From positions 4,076,317 to 4,140,316 of the forward strand of contig NZ_CP132480.1 in NCBI RefSeq assembly GCF_030770395.1: a stretch of 64,000 nt of DNA. Direction: 5' to 3'. The DNA comes from Telluria beijingensis. GTDB taxonomy: Bacteria; Pseudomonadota; Gammaproteobacteria; Burkholderiales; Burkholderiaceae_D. The position numbers and the translations under genes were made by a program. Below the pieces are notes generated by a model that worked only from the letters and a program-made list of their open reading frames with translations, ran no database searches and had not been told where the DNA came from. This document shows positions 29,378 to 39,871 of the stretch, piece by piece; the stretch's first letter is position 1; every line of letters begins with the position of its first letter.

Positions 29378-30337
29378 ATGACATTCTTTTCCATCCTGTG
29401 CGCACTGCTCATCGAGCAACTGAAACCGCTGCGCGCCGATAACCAGGTGTATGGCGGCATCAAGTCGCTCGCCATGCGAATCGAAACCTGGTTCAATGCC
29501 GGCGAGCAAAAGAACGGGCGCATGGGCTGGATCCTCATGATGATCGCGCTGATGTTGCCGACCTGGCTCGTCTACTGGTTCTTCATGTACTACAACCTGG
29601 TGTTCCTGGCCTTCGCCTGGAATGTCCTGATCGTCTACCTGACCCTGGGTTTCCGCCACTACAGCCATTACTTTACGTCGATCCAGTTCGCGCTCAATGC
29701 GGGGGATGAACCGCGGGCGCGCGCGCTCCTGGCCGAATGGACGAGGCTGGACACCGTCGGAATGGACAGCACCGAGATCACCCGCATCGCGGTCGAGAAG
29801 GCCTTGATCACGACCCACCGCAATGTGTTCGGCGTGTTCTTCTGGTTCCTGATGCCGCTGGGGCCGGCGGGCGCGGTGATGTACCGGGTGTCCGAATACC
29901 TGTCGCGCGCCTGGAACGAGCCCGACCACATGCGCAACGAAGCGTTCGGCCAGTTCGCCGCCAGGGCCTTCTACTGGATCGACTGGGTGCCGGTGCGCCT
30001 GACGGCGGTGGCCTTCGCCGTTGTCGGCAATTTCGAGGACGCTGTCTATGCCTGGCGTAACTTCGCCAACCGCTGGGCCGACGAGGCGCGCGGCATCATC
30101 CTGTCGGCCGGCGGCGGTGCGATGGGTGTGCGGCTCGGCACGCCGAACGAAAATGCGCCACAATTACTCCCGGCGGATGCCGCCACGGTCGATCTGAGCG
30201 AAAGCGACGTGGATGTATTGCCGGGCGAGGAGCCGAACGTCCGCGCCCTGCAGAGCACGGTTGGACTGGTGTGGCGCGCCCTGATCCTGTGGATGATCCT
30301 GTTGCTGCTGACGTCGAGCGTGGCCTGGCTGCGCTGA
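29378..30337 (+). CDS. CobD/CbiB-like (AmpE-type) membrane protein
   Basis: ATG 29378 (MTFFSILCALLIEQLKPL), with AAAAAAGGG 5 bases upstream, starts a 319-residue protein with four to five hydrophobic segments. A second ATG-like start at 29309 lacks such a site. Blocks such as HRNVFGVFFWFLMPLGPAGAVMYRVSEYL and FYWIDWVPVRLTAVAFAVVGNFEDA resemble CobD/CbiB and AmpE proteins. The CobD enzymatic role (adenosylcobinamide-phosphate synthesis) is not certain here; no other cobalamin genes are near. Confidence 0.82.
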   Translation: MTFFSILCALLIEQLKPLRADNQVYGGIKSLAMRIETWFNAGEQKNGRMGWILMMIALMLPTWLVYWFFMYYNLVFLAFAWNVLIVYLTLGFRHYSHYFTSIQFALNAGDEPRARALLAEWTRLDTVGMDSTEITRIAVEKALITTHRNVFGVFFWFLMPLGPAGAVMYRVSEYLSRAWNEPDHMRNEAFGQFAARAFYWIDWVPVRLTAVAFAVVGNFEDAVYAWRNFANRWADEARGIILSAGGGAMGVRLGTPNENAPQLLPADAATVDLSESDVDVLPGEEPNVRALQSTVGLVWRALILWMILLLLTSSVAWLR

Positions 30338-30469
30338 GCCGTGCCGTGTCGGGACTCGTCCTCAAGTCTTCTATAAGATATAATACTGCCTGAACCGAGC
30401 AACGCTGTATTGCACCGAGCCGCATTGGCTCTCATCCACGCAGCACTTCCTGTCTGAGCCCGTAGGACT

Positions 30470-30823
30470 ATGACCGACCGATCGCAAGCCAAGAATGAAG
30501 AACTCTCTGGAGAGTTTTTTATCTTGGGCCTCACGAATAAAGGCAAGCAGTTCCGCCCGAGCGACTGGGCCGAGCGGCTGTGCGGCGTCATGGCCTGCTA
30601 TTGCCCCGGTTCCGGCGGCCCCAACGCCCACCTGAAGTTCTCGCCCTACGTCTACCCGACCGTGGTCAATGGCACCAAGGCCGTCGTGGTCAACCGCGCC
30701 CTGCAGCAGATCGAGCCAATGGCCTACCACTTCGTGGTCAGCTTCGCCAAGGACAACGATATGCAGGTCGTCGACGCCTGTTTCGTGCCCTTGCCGGGCG
30801 AAAAGAAACCAGGCGCTGCCTGA
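30470..30823 (+). CDS. DUF3579 protein
   Basis: The 117-residue protein starts at ATG 30470 (MTDRSQAKNEELSGEFFILGLTNKG) and has the family core FRPSDWAERLCGVM, SPYVYPTVVNGTKAVVVNRALQQIEPMAYHFVVSFAKDN. DUF3579 is known from betaproteobacteria only, without a proven function. A TATAAT at 30379-30384 may be its -10 box. A terminator follows it. Confidence 0.88.
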   Translation: MTDRSQAKNEELSGEFFILGLTNKGKQFRPSDWAERLCGVMACYCPGSGGPNAHLKFSPYVYPTVVNGTKAVVVNRALQQIEPMAYHFVVSFAKDNDMQVVDACFVPLPGEKKPGAA

Positions 30824-30848
30824 GCCTTCATTGACAGCTTGTCGCCGC

Positions 30849-30876
30849 TGGCGCTTTGACTAAACTCAAAGCGCCA
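30849..30876 (+). terminator. Rho-independent terminator after the DUF3579 gene
   Basis: A perfect 11-bp stem (TGGCGCTTTGA with TCAAAGCGCCA) with a 6-nt loop is followed by GTTTTGTTTT. Confidence 0.87.
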
Positions 30877-30921
30877 GTTTTGTTTTGGCCTAGTGTCAGG
30901 CGGATAAGAAGGGAGAGCATC

Positions 30922-31371
30922 ATGCGAATCGGCGACATCTGTACCAACGACACCATCTGCTGCACGCGCGACGAAACCGTCCAGGCCGCCGCCATGCTGA
31001 TGCGGCGCCACCACGTCGGCGACCTGGTCGTGGTCGAGGCCGACGGCACCGGCAACGTCCCGCTCGGCATCCTGACCGACCGCGACATCGTGCTGGCCGT
31101 GGTGGCGCCCGGGCTCGATCCGGCCAGCCTGCTGGCCGGCGACATCATGAGCGACGACCTGCTCACCGCCAGTCAATCGGACGACGTCTACGAGACCATC
31201 GAGCACATGCGCCTGCGCGGCATCCGCCGGGTGCCGGTGGTCGATGCCGACGGCAAGCTGAGCGGCATCGTCAGTGCCGACGACCTGCTCGAATTCCTGG
31301 CCGAGGAAATGAGCGAGCTGTCGCGCATCGGCTCCTGGCAGCAATCGCACGAGCGCCGCGTGCGCCAATAG
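30922..31371 (+). CDS. CBS-domain pair protein
   Basis: ATG 30922 (MRIGDICTNDTICC), with GGGAGAG upstream, is preferred over the in-frame ATG 30856. The 149 residues hold two CBS motifs (about 1-65 and 75-130: VGDLVVVE..GILTDRDIV and GIRRVPVVDADGKLSGIVSADDLLEFL). Stand-alone CBS pairs bind adenosyl ligands and regulate partners; the partner is unknown here. Confidence 0.87.
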   Translation: MRIGDICTNDTICCTRDETVQAAAMLMRRHHVGDLVVVEADGTGNVPLGILTDRDIVLAVVAPGLDPASLLAGDIMSDDLLTASQSDDVYETIEHMRLRGIRRVPVVDADGKLSGIVSADDLLEFLAEEMSELSRIGSWQQSHERRVRQ

Positions 31372-31490
31372 TTATCTGACAGCAATTCTTGTCAACTGGG
31401 CGGCCGGATAGGTCACAGGAAAGATGTCCGTCTGCTACCATCGCCGGAGCAGGCGGGACGATTGGCGTCCTGCCCAGACGACGAGACACC

Positions 31491-34319
<2,829 letters not shown>

Positions 34320-34423
34320 GTGCAACAGTTTCCCGACAAAAACCCTCTGGGATTGTGACAAGCGATGAAGCCATGCGTTAAAATGTTTCTTTTCGGAAGC
34401 AAAAGTTTCATCCAGGGAGCAAC

Positions 34424-35212
34424 ATGAAGGCCATCAGCAAGCAGTCGGCAAGCGGTTTGTCGTTTTCCGGCAAGGTCGTTCTCGTTACCGGCGCCGCTAG
34501 CGGAATCGGTCGCGCCATCGCCCTGGCGTTCGGCCGGGCCGGCGCCAGCGTCGTCGTGGCCGACGTCTCGATCGACGGCGGGCACGCGACGGCGGCCATG
34601 ATCGTCGAGAATGGCGGCAAGGCCTTGTTCGTGCAGAGCAACGTCACCCGCGCCGCGGACGTCGAAGCCCTCGTCGACAAGACCATCAATTACTATGGGC
34701 GCCTCGATTTCGCGGTCAACAATGCCGCGATCGAGGAAGAGCGCCAGCTGCTGGCCGACGCCGACGACGAGCAGTTCGACCGCATCATGAACGTCAACGT
34801 CAAGGGCGTCTGGCTGTGCATGAAATACCAGCTGCGCCAGATGCTCAAGCAGGGTCATGGCGCGATCGTCAACATGGCCGGCGTGGCTGGTCTGGTCGGC
34901 AGCCCGAACCACGCGATCTATGGCGCCAGCAAGCATGCGGTGATCGGCCTGACCAAGAGCGCCGCCGCCGAATATGCGCGCGAAGGCATCCGCGTCAATG
35001 CGCTGTGCCCGGCGGCGGTCAAGACGCCGATGCTGGCGCGCGCCTTCGAACGCGATCCCGGCAGCGAGAAAAAGCTCAAGGCAGCGCACCCGATGGGGCG
35101 TTTTGCCGATGCCGGCGAGGTGGCGCAGGCAGCCCTGTGGCTGTGCTCGGACATGGCGTCTTACGTCAACGGCCATGAGATGGTCGTCGATGGCGGGTTT
35201 ACGGCGGTGTGA
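34424..35212 (+). CDS. SDR-family oxidoreductase lacking the usual catalytic Ser
   Basis: The 262-residue classical SDR has the TGAASGIG nucleotide loop, NNAAIEEE in the NNAG position, a YGASK catalytic pair (Tyr, Lys) and a VNxxCPAAVKTPM loop. The residue 13 before the catalytic Tyr is normally Ser; here the segment reads NMAGVAGLVG, so a Gly stands in its place. The substrate is unknown and activity may be altered. It follows the M16 gene by 104 bp. Confidence 0.88.
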   Translation: MKAISKQSASGLSFSGKVVLVTGAASGIGRAIALAFGRAGASVVVADVSIDGGHATAAMIVENGGKALFVQSNVTRAADVEALVDKTINYYGRLDFAVNNAAIEEERQLLADADDEQFDRIMNVNVKGVWLCMKYQLRQMLKQGHGAIVNMAGVAGLVGSPNHAIYGASKHAVIGLTKSAAAEYAREGIRVNALCPAAVKTPMLARAFERDPGSEKKLKAAHPMGRFADAGEVAQAALWLCSDMASYVNGHEMVVDGGFTAV

Positions 35213-35252
35213 TCTGGCGCGCCTGTTGGCCGGTATGCCGCTGGAATATTCC

Positions 35253-35271
35253 TTGTCGAAAATTTTTACAG
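35253..35271 (+). promoter_or_regulatory. Enhancer-like box (UAS) for a sigma-54 activator, copy A
   Basis: TTGTCGAAAATTTTTACAG, 19 bp, matches copies B (36169-36187) and C (21159-21177, minus). Its centre is 79.5 bp upstream of the sigma-54 promoter centre. Confidence 0.65.
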
Positions 35272-35333
35272 TAGGATTATTCTCTTAAAATAGAAAAACA
35301 GTAAGTATTTGTTTTCATTAAGAAATTGCTTTT

Positions 35334-35349
35334 TGGCATGAATAGTGCT
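35334..35349 (+). promoter_or_regulatory. Sigma-54 (-24/-12) promoter of PEP-CTERM gene 1
   Basis: TGGCATG-AATA-GTGCT differs from TGGCACG-N4-TTGCW at two positions and keeps the GG and GC at fixed distance. The expected transcription start is about 35360. Confidence 0.75.
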
Positions 35350-35445
35350 TGATAGTTGGTTATGATTCCGGATGTTGCTGTTGGTACTCGCAGCATTCCG
35401 GTTGAGACCGTTCTTCATCATGCACCTTCAACCAGTGAGATTACT

Positions 35446-36132
35446 GTGAAAAAGACTCTCGCCGCACTTGCAATCGCCGCCGCACTCGCTCCCGTCGCCA
35501 GCGCCCAGGCTGCAACCATCAGTTACAGCGCTACCAAGGCGATGACGACCACCAACTGGTCCGAGAACCTCAGCTTCAACAAGTTCGACAGCAGCCTCGG
35601 CAACTTGACCTCGATCACCTTCGACCTGAGCGGCATCGTGCGGGGCAGCGGCAGCGCCGAAAGCCTGGACGCTGCGGCCTCGACCGTGACCCTGACGCTG
35701 GGTTCGCTGCTGACCCTGACCCGTCCCGACAATACCACGCTGGTCGTGACCAATCCGGTGTTCAGCCGGGTATTCGGCTTCGCTGCACACGACGGCGGGC
35801 TCGATTTCGGTGGCGCTTCGGGCGGCACCACCGGTTCGGTCGACGCCAGCAATTCGAATTTCTTCACCAGCACTGCAGCGAGCGACTTCGACCTGTTTTC
35901 CGCACTGGGCGGCGGCTCTCTCAGCCTGGGCCTCGCCGCACTTGGCCAGACCTCTGGTACAGGCGCGGGGAACCTGATCACACAGTTCAGCACGGCAGCG
36001 GCCGGCACCGCGTCGGTCACCTATACCTTCACGCCGTTCGCCGAAGTGCCGGAACCGGCCAGCATGGCAATGCTCCTCGGCGGCCTGGGCCTGATGGGCC
36101 AGGCCCGTCGCCGCACCGGCGCCAAGGCATAA
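35446..36132 (+). CDS. PEP-CTERM protein 1 (choice-of-anchor E-like)
   Basis: The start is GTG 35446 (KKTLAALAIAAALAPVASAQA signal peptide). An in-frame ATG at 35356 lies at or before the predicted sigma-54 transcript start, so it is rejected. The 228-residue product has a beta-rich domain (NWSENLSFNKFDSSLGNLTSITFDL) that resembles the 'choice-of-anchor E' group. It ends with FAEVPEPASMAM, a hydrophobic segment and RRRTGAKA, a PEP-CTERM tail. It is paralogous to the next gene, including the 5' UTR. Confidence 0.87.
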   Translation: MKKTLAALAIAAALAPVASAQAATISYSATKAMTTTNWSENLSFNKFDSSLGNLTSITFDLSGIVRGSGSAESLDAAASTVTLTLGSLLTLTRPDNTTLVVTNPVFSRVFGFAAHDGGLDFGGASGGTTGSVDASNSNFFTSTAASDFDLFSALGGGSLSLGLAALGQTSGTGAGNLITQFSTAAAGTASVTYTFTPFAEVPEPASMAMLLGGLGLMGQARRRTGAKA

Positions 36133-36168
36133 TACCTGCGCACTTCCGGCGGCATGCCGGCTCGTCCA

Positions 36169-36187
36169 CTGTCGAAAAATCTTACAG
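36169..36187 (+). promoter_or_regulatory. Enhancer-like box (UAS) for a sigma-54 activator, copy B
   Basis: CTGTCGAAAAATCTTACAG lies 79.5 bp (centre to centre) upstream of the next sigma-54 promoter. Flanking bases extend it to a 9-bp inverted repeat (GTCCACTGT/ACAGTGGAC). Confidence 0.68.
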
Positions 36188-36249
36188 TGGACTGCCGTTC
36201 ATGCCGCTCGGGTAACGCAAGTCATTGTTTTGAATAAAGTATTTCTTGG

Positions 36250-36265
36250 TGGCATAGTTTGTGCT
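36250..36265 (+). promoter_or_regulatory. Sigma-54 (-24/-12) promoter of PEP-CTERM gene 2
   Basis: TGGCATA-GTTT-GTGCT keeps the GG and GC of the RpoN consensus. The expected transcription start is about 36276, after the in-frame ATG at 36259. Confidence 0.72.
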
Positions 36266-36324
36266 TGTATTTACGAAGACGCAGCCTGGACACATCCAGC
36301 GCACCTTCACCAAGTGAGATCACC

Positions 36325-37020
36325 TTGAAAAAGACTTTTGCCGTACTGGCGCTTGCCGCCTCCCTGGTTCCATTCGCAGGCGCGCACGCCGCCGTGATCA
36401 GTTTCAGCAATGACAAGGCGCTGACGAGGACGAACTGGACCGACCATCTGAGCTTCGGCAAATTCGATAGCAGCCTGGGCACCCTCAATTCGATCAGGTT
36501 CGACCTGACCGGCGTGATTCGTGGCAGTGGCAGCGTTGAAAGCCAGGACAGTGAAGCGACCACCGTCGCCTTGACCCTGTCCTCGCTGCTGACCTTGATG
36601 CGCCCCAACGGCACCACCCTGGTCGTGAGCAATCCCGTGTTCAACCAGATCTTCAACCTGGCGCCAGCCGACGACAATCCCGACGATTTTTCCGGCCCTG
36701 CGGGCGGCACTACCGGCACGGTGACGAAAAGCGCGTCGGAATACTTTATCAGCACCAATGCCAACGCCACCGACTTCGCCCTGTTCTCGGCACTCGGCGG
36801 CGGCACCATCAGCCTCGGCGTAAACGCGCGCGGCAACTCGAATGCCGACGCCTCCGGCAACGTGGATACCCGCTTCCGGACCAATGCCGGGGCCAGCGTC
36901 AAGGTCAGCTACGACTACACGCCATTCGCCGAAGTGCCGGAACCGGCCAGCGTGGCGCTGATCCTCGGCGGCCTGGGGCTGCTGGGACTGTCGCGTCGCC
37001 GGTTCGGCGGCAAGGCGTAA
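36325..37020 (+). CDS. PEP-CTERM protein 2 (choice-of-anchor E-like)
   Basis: The start is TTG 36325 (KKTFAVLALAASLVPFAGAHA signal peptide), by homology with gene 1, which starts at the same point with GTG. The 231-residue protein has the same beta domain (NWTDHLSFGKFDSSLGTLNSIRFDL) and the tail FAEVPEPASVALILGGLGLLGLSRRRFGGKA, given here in part as VPEPAS, helix, RRR. It diverges from gene 1 mainly in the middle. It is the second copy of a tandem duplication. Confidence 0.86.
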   Translation: MKKTFAVLALAASLVPFAGAHAAVISFSNDKALTRTNWTDHLSFGKFDSSLGTLNSIRFDLTGVIRGSGSVESQDSEATTVALTLSSLLTLMRPNGTTLVVSNPVFNQIFNLAPADDNPDDFSGPAGGTTGTVTKSASEYFISTNANATDFALFSALGGGTISLGVNARGNSNADASGNVDTRFRTNAGASVKVSYDYTPFAEVPEPASVALILGGLGLLGLSRRRFGGKA

Positions 37021-37064
37021 TATCCGGATGCCGCCGGCGCTGCGCCGGCGATCCAACAGGAACC

Positions 37065-37097
37065 GTCATGCCGGCTTTGGCCGGCATGACGGATTTT
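37065..37097. terminator. Rho-independent terminator after PEP-CTERM gene 2
   Basis: An 11-bp perfect stem (GTCATGCCGGC with GCCGGCATGAC) and TTTG loop are followed by GGATTTTTT. The gene on the other strand ends at 37098, so it may act on both. Confidence 0.9.
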
Positions 37098-37706
37098 TTA
37101 GTTATGGATGTATTTGGCGAACACGTCGCTGAAGTCGCGCCTGGTATGGGTGTCGAGCATCGCCGTGTTCAGCGCATCCAGCAATTCCCCATACTGGCTG
37201 ACCAGGCTGCCCGCGCCCGGCGCGATATTGAGCTTGTGCACCGAGGCCGTCGCCTCGAGCGTGCGCAGCGCGTTGTCGCGGCAGACCGCATCGCGCCGCT
37301 GCTGCTTGCCGATCGTGATCAAGGCCTTGTAAATATCCTTCAGTTGCTCGATGAAGGATTTCTTGACGTCGATCGAGAACTTTATTTCGTTCACGTTGAA
37401 CTTGAGTTCGATGTCCATGTCCAGCGTGCCCGCGGTCTCGATGCTGACATTGGTGATCAGGTTCGACGCATATTCATAGCGCTTGATCGACCGCTTCGAT
37501 GACACCGCCGAGTCGCCGTCGACATGGATCAGCGCCAGGTTGGTGAAGCAGTATTCATCCTTCTTGCTCTTGATCAGGAAGAAGATCTGCTCGCCATCCT
37601 CGGTGAACAGGTAGTCGTCCGCGTCGACCTTGCTGTAGTCCGCCGGTCCAACGATGACGCCGATATCGCTGATGCCCAGTGCCTCCGCCGCGAATTTCTT
37701 GAACAT
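37098..37706 (-). CDS. Bacterial PH-domain protein (bPH_1/YvbH-like)
   Basis: The 202-residue soluble protein starts MFKKFAAEALGISDIGVIVGPADYSKVDADDYLFTEDGEQIFFLIKSKKDEY (several blocks), then TNLALIHVDGDSAVSSKRSIKRYEY, which match the bacterial PH-domain family PF08000 by eye. The C-terminal half is helical. Family members often act in stress or membrane contexts without a known reaction. It lies 44 bp after the GntR gene's stop on the same strand. Confidence 0.7.
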   Translation of the reverse strand: MFKKFAAEALGISDIGVIVGPADYSKVDADDYLFTEDGEQIFFLIKSKKDEYCFTNLALIHVDGDSAVSSKRSIKRYEYASNLITNVSIETAGTLDMDIELKFNVNEIKFSIDVKKSFIEQLKDIYKALITIGKQQRRDAVCRDNALRTLEATASVHKLNIAPGAGSLVSQYGELLDALNTAMLDTHTRRDFSDVFAKYIHN

Positions 37707-37750
37707 GATGGTCCTCGTGTGGTGAAAACATCCAGATTAACACCACTTCT

Positions 37751-38509
37751 TCAAGCTGCGTTGAGCTCGGCAACGAAGTCATAGGTATCGCCGCGATAAT
37801 ACGAGCGGCAGAATTCCACGGCGCGGCCGTCGCGCAGGAAACCGAGGCGTTCCACGCACAGGCCGGCATCGCCCTCGCGCGCCTCGAGCAGGCGTGCCTG
37901 TTCGGCGCCCAGCAGCAGGGCGGACAGTCGCTGCAGCGCGCGCACCGGGCGGTTGCCGGCCGCGCCCAGCGCCTCGTACATCGAATCGCCCACCGCATCG
38001 AGCGAGGGCAGGGCGAAGGCGGCGATGGTCGCGTACTCCACGCACATCGGTGCATCGTCGGCATAGCGCAAGCGGTTGAAGCGGTACACCGGCGTGCCTG
38101 GCGACAGCCGCAGGCGCAGCGCTTCCTCGGGCGTGACCAGGCCTTCCGAGCGCTTGAGCCAGCTGCTGCGCGGCACCCGCCCGCGCGCCCGCATGTCTTC
38201 CGAGAACGACGTCAGCTTGGCGAAGTTCTTTTCGATGCGCGAATTCAGGAAGTTGCCCGCGCCGGGGCGGCGCACCAGCAGGCCGTCCTCGACCAGGTTG
38301 TCGATCGCCTTGCGCACCGTGATACGCGAGATGCCCAGTTCCAGGGCCAGCTGGCGCTCGGCCGGCAGGGCGGCCGACGGTCCATAGCTGCCGTTGTCGA
38401 TCGCCTGGCGCAGCGCGCGCTGCAGTTGCTGGTAGAGTGGCAGCTTGCCGTCGCCGGCCGCGAGGCTGGCCTTGGCGGCGTCGTGCATCAGTTGGACGAG
38501 GGGATTCAT
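37751..38509 (-). CDS. GntR/HutC-family regulator, probable nag regulator
   Basis: The 252-residue protein has an N-terminal GntR winged helix (about 25-90: LPLYQQLQRALRQAI, LPAERQLALELGISRITVRKAIDNLVEDGLLVRRPGAGNF in pieces) and a UTRA effector domain (about 105-245). UTRA proteins of this type (NagR/YvoA, DasR, NagQ) bind GlcN-6-P or GlcNAc-6-P and control nag genes. The nag operon 3 kb away and its ACTGGTAT boxes make this the likely regulator (inference). Confidence 0.88.
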   Translation of the reverse strand: MNPLVQLMHDAAKASLAAGDGKLPLYQQLQRALRQAIDNGSYGPSAALPAERQLALELGISRITVRKAIDNLVEDGLLVRRPGAGNFLNSRIEKNFAKLTSFSEDMRARGRVPRSSWLKRSEGLVTPEEALRLRLSPGTPVYRFNRLRYADDAPMCVEYATIAAFALPSLDAVGDSMYEALGAAGNRPVRALQRLSALLLGAEQARLLEAREGDAGLCVERLGFLRDGRAVEFCRSYYRGDTYDFVAELNAA

Positions 38510-38561
38510 GCGCAGGCGAAGGTCAGGGGACAGGAAATGATACCGCAGCCCGGGCCCGCGG

Positions 38562-39635
38562 TCATTTCGGGCGCGGATCCTTCAAGGGCGGGCTGACCAC
38601 GGCGACCCGGCCCGCGCGCACTTCGCGCACCGCGGTGGCCACGGCGCGCGCCACGTTGCGCGTCTCTTCCTGCACCGCGGTATCGTGGTCGAAGGTCTCG
38701 TGGCTGTCGGCATACGATTCGTAGTAGCCGATGTAGCGGTCGAGCTGGCCGAAGCTGCCCGAGTTGATCAGCCCCATCCATTCCAGCCAGTCCGCCAGCG
38801 AGCGCCGCGTGCCTTCGATGCCGGCCACGTCGCCGTGCACCAGCAGGCCATAGGCGCGCCCGGCCAGGTGTTTCGGGTAATCCCAGCCGTCGCGCTCGAT
38901 CTGCTTGGCCCGTTCGGCGTCCTTGCCCTGGGTGGAAGTGGGATCGGGATTGCCGCCGTCGGCGCACACCAGGCGGTCGATCATCAGTTTCAGCACGGCT
39001 GGGGTCTGGTACCAGTAGACGGGGGTAATGATGATGACGCCGTGGGCCAGCACCCAGCGTTCGTAGATCTCGTTCATCCAGTCGTTCACCTGGCGCTCGG
39101 CGTGGTTCGGATAGCAGCTGCACGGCCAGTGGCATAGCGGCATCGCGGTCGAGACGCAGCCCTTGCAGGGGTGGATATGGCGGTCGTAGTCGGAATTGAG
39201 CAGGCTCAGGTCGAGCACGTCGGCCTCGAAGCCCTGTTCCTCCAGCACGTCCTTCGCCATCTGCGTCATGCGCCAGCTTTTCGAAATCTCGCCGGGGCAG
39301 GTGCCGTCGTTGCGGGCCGAGGCGTTGATCAGGAGGACGCGGTTGCGCGTATCGGGATCCTTCTGATGGCGCTCGGCGCCGAGCAGGCGGTCGCGCGCTT
39401 CCTTCCACTCGACCGAGAGGTCGTAGCCTGGATCGGCGAAGCCGGGGCCGGCCTTGACGGTGTGGGGAGCCTTGCGGCCTTCGTGGTACGCGTCCCAGGC
39501 CACGTCCTCGATCGCAGCCAGTTCGCGGTCGAGCGACTCGTAGCCGGGGTCCTGGAAGGCCTGGCGGAAACGCAGGTGGAATTCGTTGCGTTCGAGCTTG
39601 GCGGGCGCCTGGCCCTTGCGTACCGTCGTCGTCAT
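38562..39635 (-). CDS. Flavodoxin-like NAD(P)H/FMN-dependent oxidoreductase with Cys cluster
   Basis: The 357-residue protein has a 95-residue N-terminal extension and then a flavodoxin fold: VLLINASARNDGTCPGEISKSW (FMN phosphate region), HGVIIITPVYWYQTPAVLKLMIDRL and a C-terminal helix. A dense Cys motif (CKGCxxxxxxLCHWPCSC, about residues 157-175) sits where iron-sulfur flavoproteins bind a cluster. The start is ATG 39635. No obvious partner is adjacent. Confidence 0.8.
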   Translation of the reverse strand: MTTTVRKGQAPAKLERNEFHLRFRQAFQDPGYESLDRELAAIEDVAWDAYHEGRKAPHTVKAGPGFADPGYDLSVEWKEARDRLLGAERHQKDPDTRNRVLLINASARNDGTCPGEISKSWRMTQMAKDVLEEQGFEADVLDLSLLNSDYDRHIHPCKGCVSTAMPLCHWPCSCYPNHAERQVNDWMNEIYERWVLAHGVIIITPVYWYQTPAVLKLMIDRLVCADGGNPDPTSTQGKDAERAKQIERDGWDYPKHLAGRAYGLLVHGDVAGIEGTRRSLADWLEWMGLINSGSFGQLDRYIGYYESYADSHETFDHDTAVQEETRNVARAVATAVREVRAGRVAVVSPPLKDPRPK

Positions 39636-39751
39636 GCTGCCTCCGATGTAAATAAGGCAATTATCCGGCGGGTAGGAGGCGAGGTAATGTACGGGCGCGC
39701 ACGCTGGGAGGATGAAATCGGGGCGCGATTTACTGCAACCGGCCCCAAAAA

Positions 39752-39853
39752 GTCGTCCCCGCGAAGGCGGGGACCCAAGTTATTTAGCGCAGCCACTTCG
39801 CTTGAGCTGAGCGCGCGCCGAGAAACTTGGGTCCCCGCCTGCGCGGGGACGAC
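39752..39853. repeat. Paired palindromic repeat element, copy 2 (dRS3/REP-like)
   Basis: Two 30-bp inverted arms (39752-39781, 39824-39853) differ at one base and flank a 42-bp core. Each arm shows CGTC-CCCGC..GCGGGG hairpins, the same family as copy 1 with C/G for T/A at two places. It lies between the oxidoreductase and TPR genes. Confidence 0.75.
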
Positions 39854-39871
39854 GTTGATACCGCTTGTGGC

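Noticed and set aside
35356..35445. Longer N-terminus of PEP-CTERM protein 1 from ATG 35356
   Set aside because: The ATG lies at or before the expected sigma-54 transcript start and would put 30 residues before the signal peptide.
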